Of a DNA stretch of 64,000 bases, positions 7,530 to 16,229 are shown one piece after another. The DNA is from Anaerolineae bacterium (GTDB taxonomy: Bacteria; Chloroflexota; Anaerolineae; Aggregatilineales; Phototrophicaceae). Location: positions 62,001 through 126,000 of the forward strand of contig JALHNB010000002.1 of assembly GCA_022843745.1 (NCBI GenBank), given 5' to 3'. Within the stretch, counting starts at the first letter, position 1. Each line of letters begins with the position of its first letter. The position numbers and the translations under genes are program-made. The notes beneath the pieces are model-generated. The model saw only the letters and a list, made by a program, of their open reading frames with translations, was not told the origin of the DNA and searched no databases.

Positions 7530-9356
7530 CTACGAGTAGGGCATGGGTGACTTGTAGTAGAGCAGCAGGTATTGTTTCTCTGGGGGGACATTGTAGGGGC
7601 TGAATGTCCCGCCTTGCAATCCAAAGCGCTCATGCAGCAATGTCAGGGTCGCTGTATCGTCTTTTTCGACAAAAAAAGCATAATCCGTCCCGCCCCAGAT
7701 GATCGCGCCTGATGCGAAAGCCTCTGGTGTTGCGAAAACAAGCTCGACATCCAACCCCCAGAACTGGCTTAAAAAAATCGGCACAGGCGCGAAAATATCA
7801 GGATCATCCGTGACCAGATAAATTTTCGTCCCTGGCCGGAAACCCTGTGCGCGAAAAACAATATCTTGCTGATCGTGCGCTTCCGGCCTGATCTGTATGT
7901 TGTAGAGCGCGAGATGAGGGCCGAAATAATAGGCCACCTGTGCGATCCCCAGGATGCTCACAAAAATGGGCGTTATATATTTTCCGCGAATACGTGAGAT
8001 TCGAGCTAAAGCATCCAGCAAAGCCTTCACGCCGACAGCCATCAGGATCGCCAGCGCCGGAAATGAAACGACAAATCGTGCTGACCACGCATTATCGCTG
8101 ATGAGGCTGTTGCCGAGCGCGGTGAATAGCAGCCACAGCACCAGCAGGCTTCCGGCAACGGACCGTCGAAAAGCCATCAACAAACCTAAAACGAAAAATG
8201 GCAGCATAAACGGCAAAATCAACGCCGTATCACCGCCATAATAAAAATGGCTGTCATCGGGCAGGGTGACGAAGTGCTGAAGGGGCGGTGAAAGCTGGTT
8301 GCGCCAATAGAGTGCCAGCCGCCCCTCGTTTGCGCTGGAAAGCAGCAAATCTGTCCAATAACCAGTGTTCAAGCCCTGATTTCGCAGCCGCATGGTAAAC
8401 GGAATATCCCATGACGACAGCGTGTAATAGACAGGCGCACCGATGAGGATTGCCGCCAACGCCGCGATGAATAACCCCTTCAGCAATTGTTTTCCGTAGG
8501 GGCTGCTCTCAGACCCGCCCTTAATATTTCGACTTTGAGTACCTGATTGAGGTTGCCAAGCCAATGCGCCGATGAACGCCCACGCTAACCCCAACGCCGG
8601 GAACAACAGCCGTCCACCTTCGTAAAAATACTGCGTCAGGCCGATCATCACGCCACCGAGCGCGAAATTGATAGGTCGCCGGGTTTTAAATCCGCGTGCT
8701 AGAAATGCCAGCGCCAGCGTTCCGAACAGTGGGTCGGCAATATTGTTCATTCCCAGGCGGCTGAAATGAATGTGCGGTGGGAAAACGGCCAGCAGGAACG
8801 CTGCCAGCAGTGCCGTTTTGCGATCAAACAGCGTCTTTGCCAGCAGATAAACCGCCGCGACAGTCAGCACACCAAAAGCAGCGCTCACCATGCGCATCCC
8901 GATCAGATTTGCGCCGAAAATCGCGACTGACCCAGACTGCATGTAGGGGAAAATCCAGGTGAAGGCGGCAATATAGTTAAACGGCCCCAGCAAATTGATG
9001 CTCGGCTCTTTCCAAAGTCGCAGAATGCCCTCGACAAAATTGGTTTCATCGACGTAAAAATGGACGGCGTTTTCGAGATTCCAGGTTCTCTGTGCTGTCG
9101 CAATGAGGAGAATGATGATGAGGGTGAAATAGCTTCGAAAATCGCGTTTTGACAGGGTAGGTCTCAGACCTACTCCTACGGATAACTGCCTGCCGCCTAA
9201 CCCCCATGCCAGTAGGATACTCCCGCCCACCAGCAGCGCGAACTGTGCGTGATTCGTGCCGTGTATCAGCCAGGGGATGTCTAAGCGTTCGCCGTTGATC
9301 TCCGCCAGCGCTCCCAGGCACAGCACACCCGCTATCGTCGTGAGCCAGCGTATCAT
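7530..9356 (-). CDS. GT39-type (ArnT/PMT-like) membrane glycosyltransferase, paralogue 1
   Basis: 608 residues with about eleven hydrophobic segments and a soluble C-terminal periplasmic-side domain. The first extracytoplasmic loop carries HFYVDETNFVEGIL, the acidic pair characteristic of GT-C enzymes that use polyprenyl-phosphate sugars. The stretch ALFDRKTALLAAFLLAVFPP, then HFSRLGMNNIADPLFGTLAL and YFYEGGRLLFP are shared nearly verbatim with the next three genes. Compared with them it has two extra loops, around GGRQLSVGVGLRPTLSK and SGTQSRNIKGGSESSPYG, both coded by palindromic repeat-like DNA. Last gene of a four-gene minus-strand set; its ATG overlaps the stop of paralogue 2 (ATGA). Donor and acceptor are unknown; lipid, S-layer or protein glycosylation are possible. 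Confidence 0.85.
   Translation of the reverse strand: MIRWLTTIAGVLCLGALAEINGERLDIPWLIHGTNHAQFALLVGGSILLAWGLGGRQLSVGVGLRPTLSKRDFRSYFTLIIILLIATAQRTWNLENAVHFYVDETNFVEGILRLWKEPSINLLGPFNYIAAFTWIFPYMQSGSVAIFGANLIGMRMVSAAFGVLTVAAVYLLAKTLFDRKTALLAAFLLAVFPPHIHFSRLGMNNIADPLFGTLALAFLARGFKTRRPINFALGGVMIGLTQYFYEGGRLLFPALGLAWAFIGALAWQPQSGTQSRNIKGGSESSPYGKQLLKGLFIAALAAILIGAPVYYTLSSWDIPFTMRLRNQGLNTGYWTDLLLSSANEGRLALYWRNQLSPPLQHFVTLPDDSHFYYGGDTALILPFMLPFFVLGLLMAFRRSVAGSLLVLWLLFTALGNSLISDNAWSARFVVSFPALAILMAVGVKALLDALARISRIRGKYITPIFVSILGIAQVAYYFGPHLALYNIQIRPEAHDQQDIVFRAQGFRPGTKIYLVTDDPDIFAPVPIFLSQFWGLDVELVFATPEAFASGAIIWGGTDYAFFVEKDDTATLTLLHERFGLQGGTFSPYNVPPEKQYLLLYYKSPMPYS
8496..8520. repeat. Degenerate repeat-like element inside a coding sequence
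   Basis: GTAGGGGCTGCTCTCAGACC followed by CGCCC, resembling the GTAGGGG...GGTCTCAGACC...CCC type of dispersed element but with imperfect arms. It codes for the extra loop GGSESSPYG of glycosyltransferase paralogue 1. Confidence 0.4.
9157..9173. repeat. Palindromic dispersed-repeat-like element inside a coding sequence
   Basis: GTAGGTCT-C-AGACCTAC, an eight-base inverted repeat with a one-base centre, inside glycosyltransferase paralogue 1 where the other paralogues have no equivalent residues. It is followed by TCCTAC, a partial third arm. It codes for VGVGLRPTL on the minus strand. Confidence 0.6.
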
Positions 9357-11329
9357 GGCGTGGGTTGCTCACGATGACGCGCGTAATACAGAATATATTG
9401 CTGGCTCGTCGGGATGTCGAACGGGCTGTAAAGCGGGGCTAGTATATCGAATTTATCGCGGAGGAGAAGCTCTAAACCACCTGTTTCCCAATCCAGAAAA
9501 AACGCATGGTCAACATCGGTTCGCATATTTTCGATATATTCCGGTGTGAAATCCCCCATCGTGATGATGTCCATGTTCACAGTATCGCCTGCTAGAAACG
9601 CCAGCAAGCCGCCGGTATAATGCGAATTTGGCGGCGCGTCACTGAGGATGTGAACCTGTGTACCGGGTGGAAAATTAAGCGAACGCAGAACCGCGTCCTG
9701 ACCGTCGCGATGTGGGAGTGCGGCGCGTGATGAAAAATTGTACAGGGGCAGATGCCACGCGAAATAGTAATTGACCTGAGCAATACCCAAGAGAATGGCG
9801 AGTGTACTCATAAGAATGATCTGTAGTCGCATTTTTTCCGGCAAAATGAGCGCTAATGTATAGCGAATTCCCGCAGCGCAGAGCAGCACCAGCGCCGGGA
9901 AAACCACCACATAACGCGCCGCCGTTGTACTTTGCGAGAGGAAGCCGTTGCCAACAGAGGTCGCCATTACCCAGATGATGAGCAGAGAACCGCCGGGAGT
10001 GCGCCAGCGCCAGAGAGCAAATGCCGCGCCCAACAGCAGCATCGGAACCACATAATCCAGCACCAGCGGTGTCTGACCACCATAGAAAAAGGTGCGATCC
10101 GGCTGATTCACGTAAATGAGAAATGGCCCAAGGATATGGAAACGGATATGTAGAGTGAAATCGCCGGACGCGAACAGATTGCGCCAGTATTCACCGTCGA
10201 GCATGACGTTGGGGGTGGACATGCGCGCGGTCACAGGCAAACTATGCGCCACTAATGCGTAGTAGACGGGGACGGCAATGATAAGAGCAACCAATCCAGC
10301 GATGACGATATTTCCGATCTGCGCACGAGGCCGCCACAGGATCAGCATCCCGACAAGCCAGACCAGCGCAACAGGCGTATACAGCACACGCCCGCCTTCG
10401 TGGAAATAGTGCGTCAGGCCGAGCATCACGCCGCCTATCACGATGTCGATACGACGGTTATGCGTGAGTCCACGCGCAAGGAAGGTAAATGCCAGTGTTC
10501 CAAACAGGCAGCTTGCGATTTCGGTGAGTCCGATGCGGCTGAAATGGAGATGTGGCGGGAAAACGGCCAGCAAAAATGCCGCCAGGAGCGCGGTTTTTCG
10601 GTCAAATAATGCTTTTGCGAGCCAGTATAGTGCCGGAATCGTGAGTGTGCCGAGGAGTGCGCTGGCAACGCGCAACCCGGCGAAATTGCGCCCTAAAAGC
10701 TCGACACCGAGCGATTGCCAATAAGCGAATACAAACGGAAACGCCGCCGTGCCTTCCATCGGCAGCAAAATTTCGGCATTGGGATTGGCGCGTAAATTGA
10801 GAATCGCTGTTGTGAACGACAATTCATCGACCAGAAAACGGATCGTTGTGTTAAGCTGCCACAGCCGCAAAAACAGCGCCAGCAGCATGATTGCGGCCAG
10901 CGGCAAAACTGCCCTCCACTTGATGCGGGGCATTGAAAATTGAACCGCGCCCGCGCCAAACGTGATGAGAATCACCCCGAAGAACAGCAATAAAAATTGA
11001 ACGTGTGTCGAAACCCCGGCTGAGATTCCGGGTGCTGTTCCGTTAATTGCCGCCAGCAGTATCAACGCAAAAAAGCCTGCCAGCAGCATGATGACGTGTT
11101 GGCGCTGAAAATTTTCATCCGGCGAGTCAGCTGTCGGAAGGGGCAGCGCTATTTTGTTTCGCCACAGTGCCGCGCCGATGAAAATGATACCGATCAGCAT
11201 CAACCCGGCGGCTTCTTCTAACCACTCATAGGGACTTGCGGGGCGGAAGGCATAGGCGCTGGCGATCATCGAGACGCAGGCAGCAATGGCGAAAAAAGGT
11301 GCTGAGGTTAATACACGGACAATCCTCAT
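9353..11329 (-). CDS. GT39-type membrane glycosyltransferase, paralogue 2
   Basis: 658 residues. About twelve hydrophobic segments, with the two N-terminal ones (ACVSMIASAYAFRP, LIGIIFIGAALW) absent from paralogue 1. The acidic pair is in TIRFLVDELSFTTAIL of the first loop. The conserved block LFDRKTALLAAFLLAVFPPH, HFSRIGLTEIASCLFGTLAF and HYFHEGGRVLYTP is present, and the C-terminal domain ends in the shared SPFDIPTSQQYILYYA. It overlaps both neighbours by ATGA, so translation of the set is probably coupled. The family uses undecaprenyl- or dolichyl-phosphate sugars and works with its active site on the outer face of the membrane. Substrate unknown. Confidence 0.85.
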   Translation of the reverse strand: MRIVRVLTSAPFFAIAACVSMIASAYAFRPASPYEWLEEAAGLMLIGIIFIGAALWRNKIALPLPTADSPDENFQRQHVIMLLAGFFALILLAAINGTAPGISAGVSTHVQFLLLFFGVILITFGAGAVQFSMPRIKWRAVLPLAAIMLLALFLRLWQLNTTIRFLVDELSFTTAILNLRANPNAEILLPMEGTAAFPFVFAYWQSLGVELLGRNFAGLRVASALLGTLTIPALYWLAKALFDRKTALLAAFLLAVFPPHLHFSRIGLTEIASCLFGTLAFTFLARGLTHNRRIDIVIGGVMLGLTHYFHEGGRVLYTPVALVWLVGMLILWRPRAQIGNIVIAGLVALIIAVPVYYALVAHSLPVTARMSTPNVMLDGEYWRNLFASGDFTLHIRFHILGPFLIYVNQPDRTFFYGGQTPLVLDYVVPMLLLGAAFALWRWRTPGGSLLIIWVMATSVGNGFLSQSTTAARYVVVFPALVLLCAAGIRYTLALILPEKMRLQIILMSTLAILLGIAQVNYYFAWHLPLYNFSSRAALPHRDGQDAVLRSLNFPPGTQVHILSDAPPNSHYTGGLLAFLAGDTVNMDIITMGDFTPEYIENMRTDVDHAFFLDWETGGLELLLRDKFDILAPLYSPFDIPTSQQYILYYARHREQPTP

Positions 11330-13479
11330 GATTCACCCCGCGCGAGATAGAGCGTAAACATGCGATGTCCGGGTTTGGCATACGGGCTGAACTGCGGCGG
11401 GTCGAGATGAAAATAATCTTGCAGTTGTTCCAGCGTGGCGGTGTCATCCGGGTCGATAAAAAACGCCTTGTCCGTATCCACTGGCATCGCGTCGAGCGTT
11501 TCTGGCGTGAGCATGTCCGGCGTGAGGGCATAAATGTCGATGCTGCCTGTCATAAAGTTTAAAAGCTGCCAGGCACGATCAGCATCACAGCGTTCGGCGC
11601 TGATGATGTAGGAAATCGTACCTGGCGACAGCTTCGCAGCCCGCATCGTCGCATCTTCGCCATCCCCGCAGCGCCAGATAGCATTGCGAATCTGGACATT
11701 GTAGAGCGTCAGATGTGGCCCGAAATAATAGGCTGTCTGACCAACACCAATTGCCAGTGTGAGAATGCCCATTACGAATGCGGGACGAGTGAATTTCAGA
11801 TGTGTTATCAGTGTATGAATCGCTAGGGCGATCACGATGGCTAAGGCCGGGAAAACGACTCGGTAGCGTGTCGCCACAAGGACATCGCCCATCAAGCTGT
11901 TGCCGATTGACGCTGCCAAAATCCACAGGATCAACAACAGCATACCCGGCCTGCGCCAGCGCCACAGCACATAACCCGCGCCGAACAGCAAAAATGGGAC
12001 GAGCCACTCCAGCACCAACGGCTGCTTGCCGCCATAATAGAGAAAAATGCGCGGCTGGTCGTAATAGTGGACATAAAAGAGAAGCGGCTGCGCGAAGTGA
12101 TTGAGGTAGCTGCCCAGATCGCCTGTGCCGTTGATCGCGCTGAAAAAGCCGGAGATAAAATTCTGATTGATGCCCGCTTCATCCATGCGCAGCGTGAGTG
12201 ATCGATTCCATGAGAGCAGGGTTGTGTAAATTGGAAAGGCGACGAGCGCCGTCACCCCTATGGTGATGAGAATGCCACGCCACGAAGGTTTTTGTCGCGT
12301 GAAAATCGCCAACGCTACCAGCCAGATCAGCGCCAGTGGTGTGTAGAGCAGCCGCCCGCCTTCGTGGAAATAATGCGTCAAGCCCAGCATGACCCCGGCA
12401 AGCGCATAATCCCGCCCATGACCGGATCGCAAAGCGCGCGTCAAAAATGCCAGTGCCAATACACCGAAAAGCGGGTCGGCGATTTCCAGTATTCCGAGGC
12501 GGCTAAAATGCAGATGCGGCGGGAAAGTCGCCAGAATCAGCGCGGCGATGAGCGCGATTTTGCGATCAAAAAGTGTTTTTACCAGAAAATAGAGTGCCGG
12601 AATCGTGAGTGTGCCGAGGATCGCACTGGCTGCCCGCAGCCCGACCAGATTGCGTCCGAAAATTTCGACGGTCAGCAGTTGCAGATAGGCGAAAGTATAG
12701 GGCAGCGGTGTCGTGTGGGTCATCGGGAAAAGCACCATCACGTCATTTGGCTGCGCCCACATCACCGTGATCGCTTCGGCAAAGGCTGTCTCGTGGACAA
12801 GGACGCGCATCGACTCGCCTAACTGCCAGAATCGCAGCACAAACGCCAGGAGTGTAATCGCCAGAATCGGCGCGAGATGTCGCCAGTATGTGGCAGATTT
12901 GCGAGACGATGTGCCTACGGAAACTCCATAGATCAATAGGGCGATACCGCCGCACAACAGCGCCATTTGCAGGTGGATGCTCATGCCGTCGAGCCAGGGC
13001 AGAATCGGTGCCTGACTGTTCGCGCCAGCCAGCAATACGAGCAAAATGATTCCCAATGGTATGGCTGCCCGATTTAGAAGTGCCACATAGGGTCTTCTCG
13101 CGGCCTGGATTTGAACGTTGATTTTTTCTTGAACTGCTGAAAGTTGATTGCTGAAAGCGGATCGTTCATGACGCAATCCGATGCCCATCAACCCCCATCC
13201 GATCACCGTCAGGCCAGCCGCGAAAGGCAAAGCGCTTTCGTCGTTTACAGGGCGAAAAATGTAGGCGCTGACGACGAACAGGCCAAATGTGGATAGGATG
13301 ACGCAGATGCCCCAATTGCGGATGATGATTTGGCGCAGGCCGATCATGACGCTGAACGCCAATATCAGCCACAGCAGCACCGACGCATAGTCACGTGGTA
13401 AAGTGGTCAATAAAATAGCGCAGGCCGCCAACACCAGCGTAAATAAAAGCCAGCGAGTCGAGACATTCAGCCGGGTCAT
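11326..13479 (-). CDS. GT39-type membrane glycosyltransferase, paralogue 3, altered acidic motif
   Basis: 717 residues, with a longer N-terminal membrane region than paralogues 1 and 2. The shared block LFDRKIALIAALILATFPPH, HFSRLGILEIADPLFGVLAL and HYFHEGGRLLYTPLALIW is intact. The first-loop motif reads SMRVLVHETAFAEAI: His-Glu where the other three have Asp-Glu. The codon is CAC, clearly read on the minus strand at about 12794. In GT39 enzymes this Asp is thought to be catalytic, so the enzyme may be inactive, have changed activity or serve as a scaffold. The C-terminus has SPYAKPGHRMFTLYLAR. Overlaps both neighbours by four bases. Confidence 0.83.
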   Translation of the reverse strand: MTRLNVSTRWLLFTLVLAACAILLTTLPRDYASVLLWLILAFSVMIGLRQIIIRNWGICVILSTFGLFVVSAYIFRPVNDESALPFAAGLTVIGWGLMGIGLRHERSAFSNQLSAVQEKINVQIQAARRPYVALLNRAAIPLGIILLVLLAGANSQAPILPWLDGMSIHLQMALLCGGIALLIYGVSVGTSSRKSATYWRHLAPILAITLLAFVLRFWQLGESMRVLVHETAFAEAITVMWAQPNDVMVLFPMTHTTPLPYTFAYLQLLTVEIFGRNLVGLRAASAILGTLTIPALYFLVKTLFDRKIALIAALILATFPPHLHFSRLGILEIADPLFGVLALAFLTRALRSGHGRDYALAGVMLGLTHYFHEGGRLLYTPLALIWLVALAIFTRQKPSWRGILITIGVTALVAFPIYTTLLSWNRSLTLRMDEAGINQNFISGFFSAINGTGDLGSYLNHFAQPLLFYVHYYDQPRIFLYYGGKQPLVLEWLVPFLLFGAGYVLWRWRRPGMLLLILWILAASIGNSLMGDVLVATRYRVVFPALAIVIALAIHTLITHLKFTRPAFVMGILTLAIGVGQTAYYFGPHLTLYNVQIRNAIWRCGDGEDATMRAAKLSPGTISYIISAERCDADRAWQLLNFMTGSIDIYALTPDMLTPETLDAMPVDTDKAFFIDPDDTATLEQLQDYFHLDPPQFSPYAKPGHRMFTLYLARGES

Positions 13480-16046
13480 CGCTCAGAACGATCCGGCCTG
13501 AAGGTGGAATAGCCAGCCCCCTGCGCGAATTTTGCTTCGGAAAAATCGGGGATATAAGGCGCGTAGTATAAGCGGAACTGCCTTTCAATGGGCAGGTTAT
13601 AAGGGCTTTGCTGAGGTGGCATCAGATAATAATAGGTGTTCAGCATGGCCTCGATGCGAAAGTCTTTTGCCTCGATAAAAAAGGCGTGGTCGATGTTCTT
13701 GGGCAGCTTGCTCAGATAAGTGGGCGTGAAAAGATTGCTGGGCAGCGTGTCCAGGTCAATATTGTCGATGAAGAAATGCAGCATTCCATTGGTAAAGAAC
13801 ATATCCGGCGGAATATCGCTGATGACATGCACCTGTGTGCCGGGTGGAAAGTCGATAGAACGTAAGGCAGCGTCCTGTCCGTCGGGATGCGGCCAGTTAT
13901 TGCGGAACTGCTGATTATAGAGTGGCAGATGCTCGTTGAAATAGTAATTGACCTGAATGACCGCCAGCAAAATTGCCAGCGCAGCGACGACAACGGCCTG
14001 AATGGTCGATCTGCCTGGAATCAAGAGCGCTGTCGTGTAGCGAATGCCAACCGCAGCCATGAGCATCAAGGCCGGGAAAACCATGACGTAACGGGGCGAA
14101 CCAATGCTGTCTACCATCAGGCTGTTGCCGAGCGAGGCCGCGATAACCCACATCAAAACGAGCATAAGGCCGGGCATTCGCCAGCGCCAGATGCACTGAA
14201 ATAAGCCCAACAAAAATGCCGGAATCACTGATGTCAGCAGCAGAGCCGTATTGCCGCGATAAAACAGCGTGTTCTCGACTCGCTGGACATAGATGTAAAA
14301 AGCGGGCAATAAATGATATTCGATGTGTCGCTGAAAATCGCCAGCCGCGAACATTTCTCGCCAATACGCGCCATTTAACGCCGAATTATTGTCCACCATG
14401 CGGGCTGCCAGCGAACGCCCCATGCCGATGAGCGTGTAATAAATGGGCGCAGCGACAATGATCGTCGTCAGTACCGCGATCAGAATATTGCGCGGCTGCA
14501 CACGTGGTCGCCAGATGATGATGAGTGCCAGCACCCAGAGGAGAGCCAGCGGCGTATAAAATACGCGCCCACCCTCGTGAAAATAATGGGTCATGCCCAG
14601 CATCGCGCCCCCGGCAGCATAATCTTCGCGATGGTTTTCCAGCACGGCGCGTGAAAGAAACGCCAATGCCAGTGTGCCGAACAACGGGCCAGCGATTTCC
14701 GATATACCCAGGCGGCTAAAATGAACATGCGGCGGGAAAGTCGCTAGCAGCAGCGCGGCGATCAGAGCCGTCTTTTTGTCGAACAACGTGCGTGCCAGCA
14801 GATAGACCGCCGGGATCGCCAATGTGCCGAGGATCGCGCTTGCCCCGCGCAGGCCGACGAATGTCCGCCCAAAAACTTCGACGGATTGCGACATCAGGTA
14901 AGCGAACAAATTCGGGAAGGCCGCGATACTTTCCATCGGCGCGAGAATCGGAACGTACTGATTATGACGGATATTGTAAATGCCATCGCTAAACGCCAGC
15001 TCATCCACAAAAATCCGAACGGTATCGTTCAACTGCCAGAAGCGCACGATCAACGCCAACAACGTGAGTGCGCCAACAGTTAGCAGGGTTTTTCGGTCAA
15101 TCTGTGGCAGCCGCAGCGGAACTTCGCCCACGCCAACGATGACCAGAGTGACGCCGACAAATAACAGCCAGAACTGGACATTGCTCGTCGTCAGATAGAG
15201 CGTTTCGAAGTCGAATAGACCCCCGTTAATTTCCGCCAACAGCCACAATAGCAGGATACCCAGCACGGCAATGAATTTGTAGGTGAGCTTCAGGCCTGGG
15301 ATTTTGAGAAGGCTGAGAGGCGGGACAGGCAGCGCCACAAAATTTGGTGTGGTTGCGCTCAAGCGGATTGCTGCGCCCAGCATCATACCGCCTAAAAAGA
15401 GGAGCGCGGTGGCTTCTTCGATCAGCGGGCGTGGCCCCATAGGACGGAATGTGAGTGCGCTGGCGATCATGAACGTGACCGCGCTCACCGTAAAAATGAA
15501 TGCTAACGCGACGCGATGCGAGGCAACCCAACGCGCGACAACGCTGGTTTGGAGCCAGGTTAGACTCAATCGGAAAACGCGCCACGCCGGACGCGCTGTT
15601 AACCCCCCAACGATCACACCAACCACGCCGACCATGACCAGAGTGGAATAGGGCGGCTGTATATTGAGCATCAACCACATTAGTGCGCCAGTGGTGAGTG
15701 CGAATAACAGCCAGCGCACCCAAGCCAACGGCAGTGTTCGCTGCACCTTCCCGCGCACAAGATTCACATCGCGCATAAAAGGCGATATGGATGAAGTGGT
15801 ATCTGGCGATATGATCTGAACAGGGGCAGCCTGGAATTGGACAGGTGCAGTTTGAGATTGCACAGGGGCAGCTTGGGATTGGACGGAGACAGGTGAAGGC
15901 TGAAGTTTTTCCGGCAGTGGTGGGCGTATGGTGTGACCATTCCGCAGCCGCGCGACAAGCGCCATACAGCCAATAATGACTACACTGATGAGCGCCAACC
16001 AGCGCGCTGTTTTAGGTAAACGGGTGTTGGGCTGCGCCGCTCCCAT
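13476..16046 (-). CDS. GT39-type membrane glycosyltransferase, paralogue 4
   Basis: About 856 residues from ATG 16046 (GAGG five bases upstream); a TTG start at 16061 is less likely. One N-terminal hydrophobic segment (WLALISVVIIGCMALVARL) is followed by a Gln/Ala/Pro linker made of three seven-residue repeats (QSQAAPV type), then additional membrane segments absent in the other paralogues, then the shared core: RIFVDELAFSDGI in the first loop, LFDKKTALIAALLLATFPPH, HFSRLGISEIAGPLFGTLAL and HYFHEGGRVFYTPLALLW. The C-terminal soluble domain ends SPYNLPIERQFRLYYAP. First gene of the four-gene set; the spacer up to the divergent DUF3352 gene should hold its promoter. The set looks like successive tandem duplication with N-terminal growth. 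Confidence 0.85.
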   Translation of the reverse strand: MGAAQPNTRLPKTARWLALISVVIIGCMALVARLRNGHTIRPPLPEKLQPSPVSVQSQAAPVQSQTAPVQFQAAPVQIISPDTTSSISPFMRDVNLVRGKVQRTLPLAWVRWLLFALTTGALMWLMLNIQPPYSTLVMVGVVGVIVGGLTARPAWRVFRLSLTWLQTSVVARWVASHRVALAFIFTVSAVTFMIASALTFRPMGPRPLIEEATALLFLGGMMLGAAIRLSATTPNFVALPVPPLSLLKIPGLKLTYKFIAVLGILLLWLLAEINGGLFDFETLYLTTSNVQFWLLFVGVTLVIVGVGEVPLRLPQIDRKTLLTVGALTLLALIVRFWQLNDTVRIFVDELAFSDGIYNIRHNQYVPILAPMESIAAFPNLFAYLMSQSVEVFGRTFVGLRGASAILGTLAIPAVYLLARTLFDKKTALIAALLLATFPPHVHFSRLGISEIAGPLFGTLALAFLSRAVLENHREDYAAGGAMLGMTHYFHEGGRVFYTPLALLWVLALIIIWRPRVQPRNILIAVLTTIIVAAPIYYTLIGMGRSLAARMVDNNSALNGAYWREMFAAGDFQRHIEYHLLPAFYIYVQRVENTLFYRGNTALLLTSVIPAFLLGLFQCIWRWRMPGLMLVLMWVIAASLGNSLMVDSIGSPRYVMVFPALMLMAAVGIRYTTALLIPGRSTIQAVVVAALAILLAVIQVNYYFNEHLPLYNQQFRNNWPHPDGQDAALRSIDFPPGTQVHVISDIPPDMFFTNGMLHFFIDNIDLDTLPSNLFTPTYLSKLPKNIDHAFFIEAKDFRIEAMLNTYYYLMPPQQSPYNLPIERQFRLYYAPYIPDFSEAKFAQGAGYSTFRPDRSER
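15820..15882 (-). repeat. Three 21-bp tandem repeats coding a heptapeptide linker
   Basis: On the plus strand the units begin ACAGGGGCAG, ACAGGTGCAG and ACAGGGGCAG at 15820, 15841 and 15862. Read on the minus strand each encodes (Q)SQAAPVQ-type heptapeptides in glycosyltransferase paralogue 4, a flexible linker after its first membrane segment. Confidence 0.75.
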
Positions 16047-16132
16047 ATCATCCTCAAACAAAGAATTTCAATCTTCATCATAATAGACGACATGGTTTTT
16101 GGACAATGAAAATTTTGTAACGAAAAGCAGAC

Positions 16133-16144
16133 AAACAATTGTTT
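16133..16144. promoter_or_regulatory. 12-bp perfect palindrome in the divergent spacer
   Basis: AAACAATTGTTT lies between the glycosyltransferase set and the DUF3352 gene. A -10-like TATACT is at 16170-16175 but I find no good -35 at the right distance. Possible operator; weak on its own. Confidence 0.3.
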
Positions 16145-16229
16145 ATGCAACCTTGCCATCTATCAAACGTATACTTTAAGGATAGAAGACATCGATGTCT
16201 TTGCAACGGTCGATTGAAAGGGATACTCA

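Noticed and set aside
6726-7633. Several overlapping antisense frames in the pentapeptide region
   Set aside because: They arise from the 15/30-base repetition of the pentapeptide gene and encode low-complexity Ile/Ala/Arg strings.
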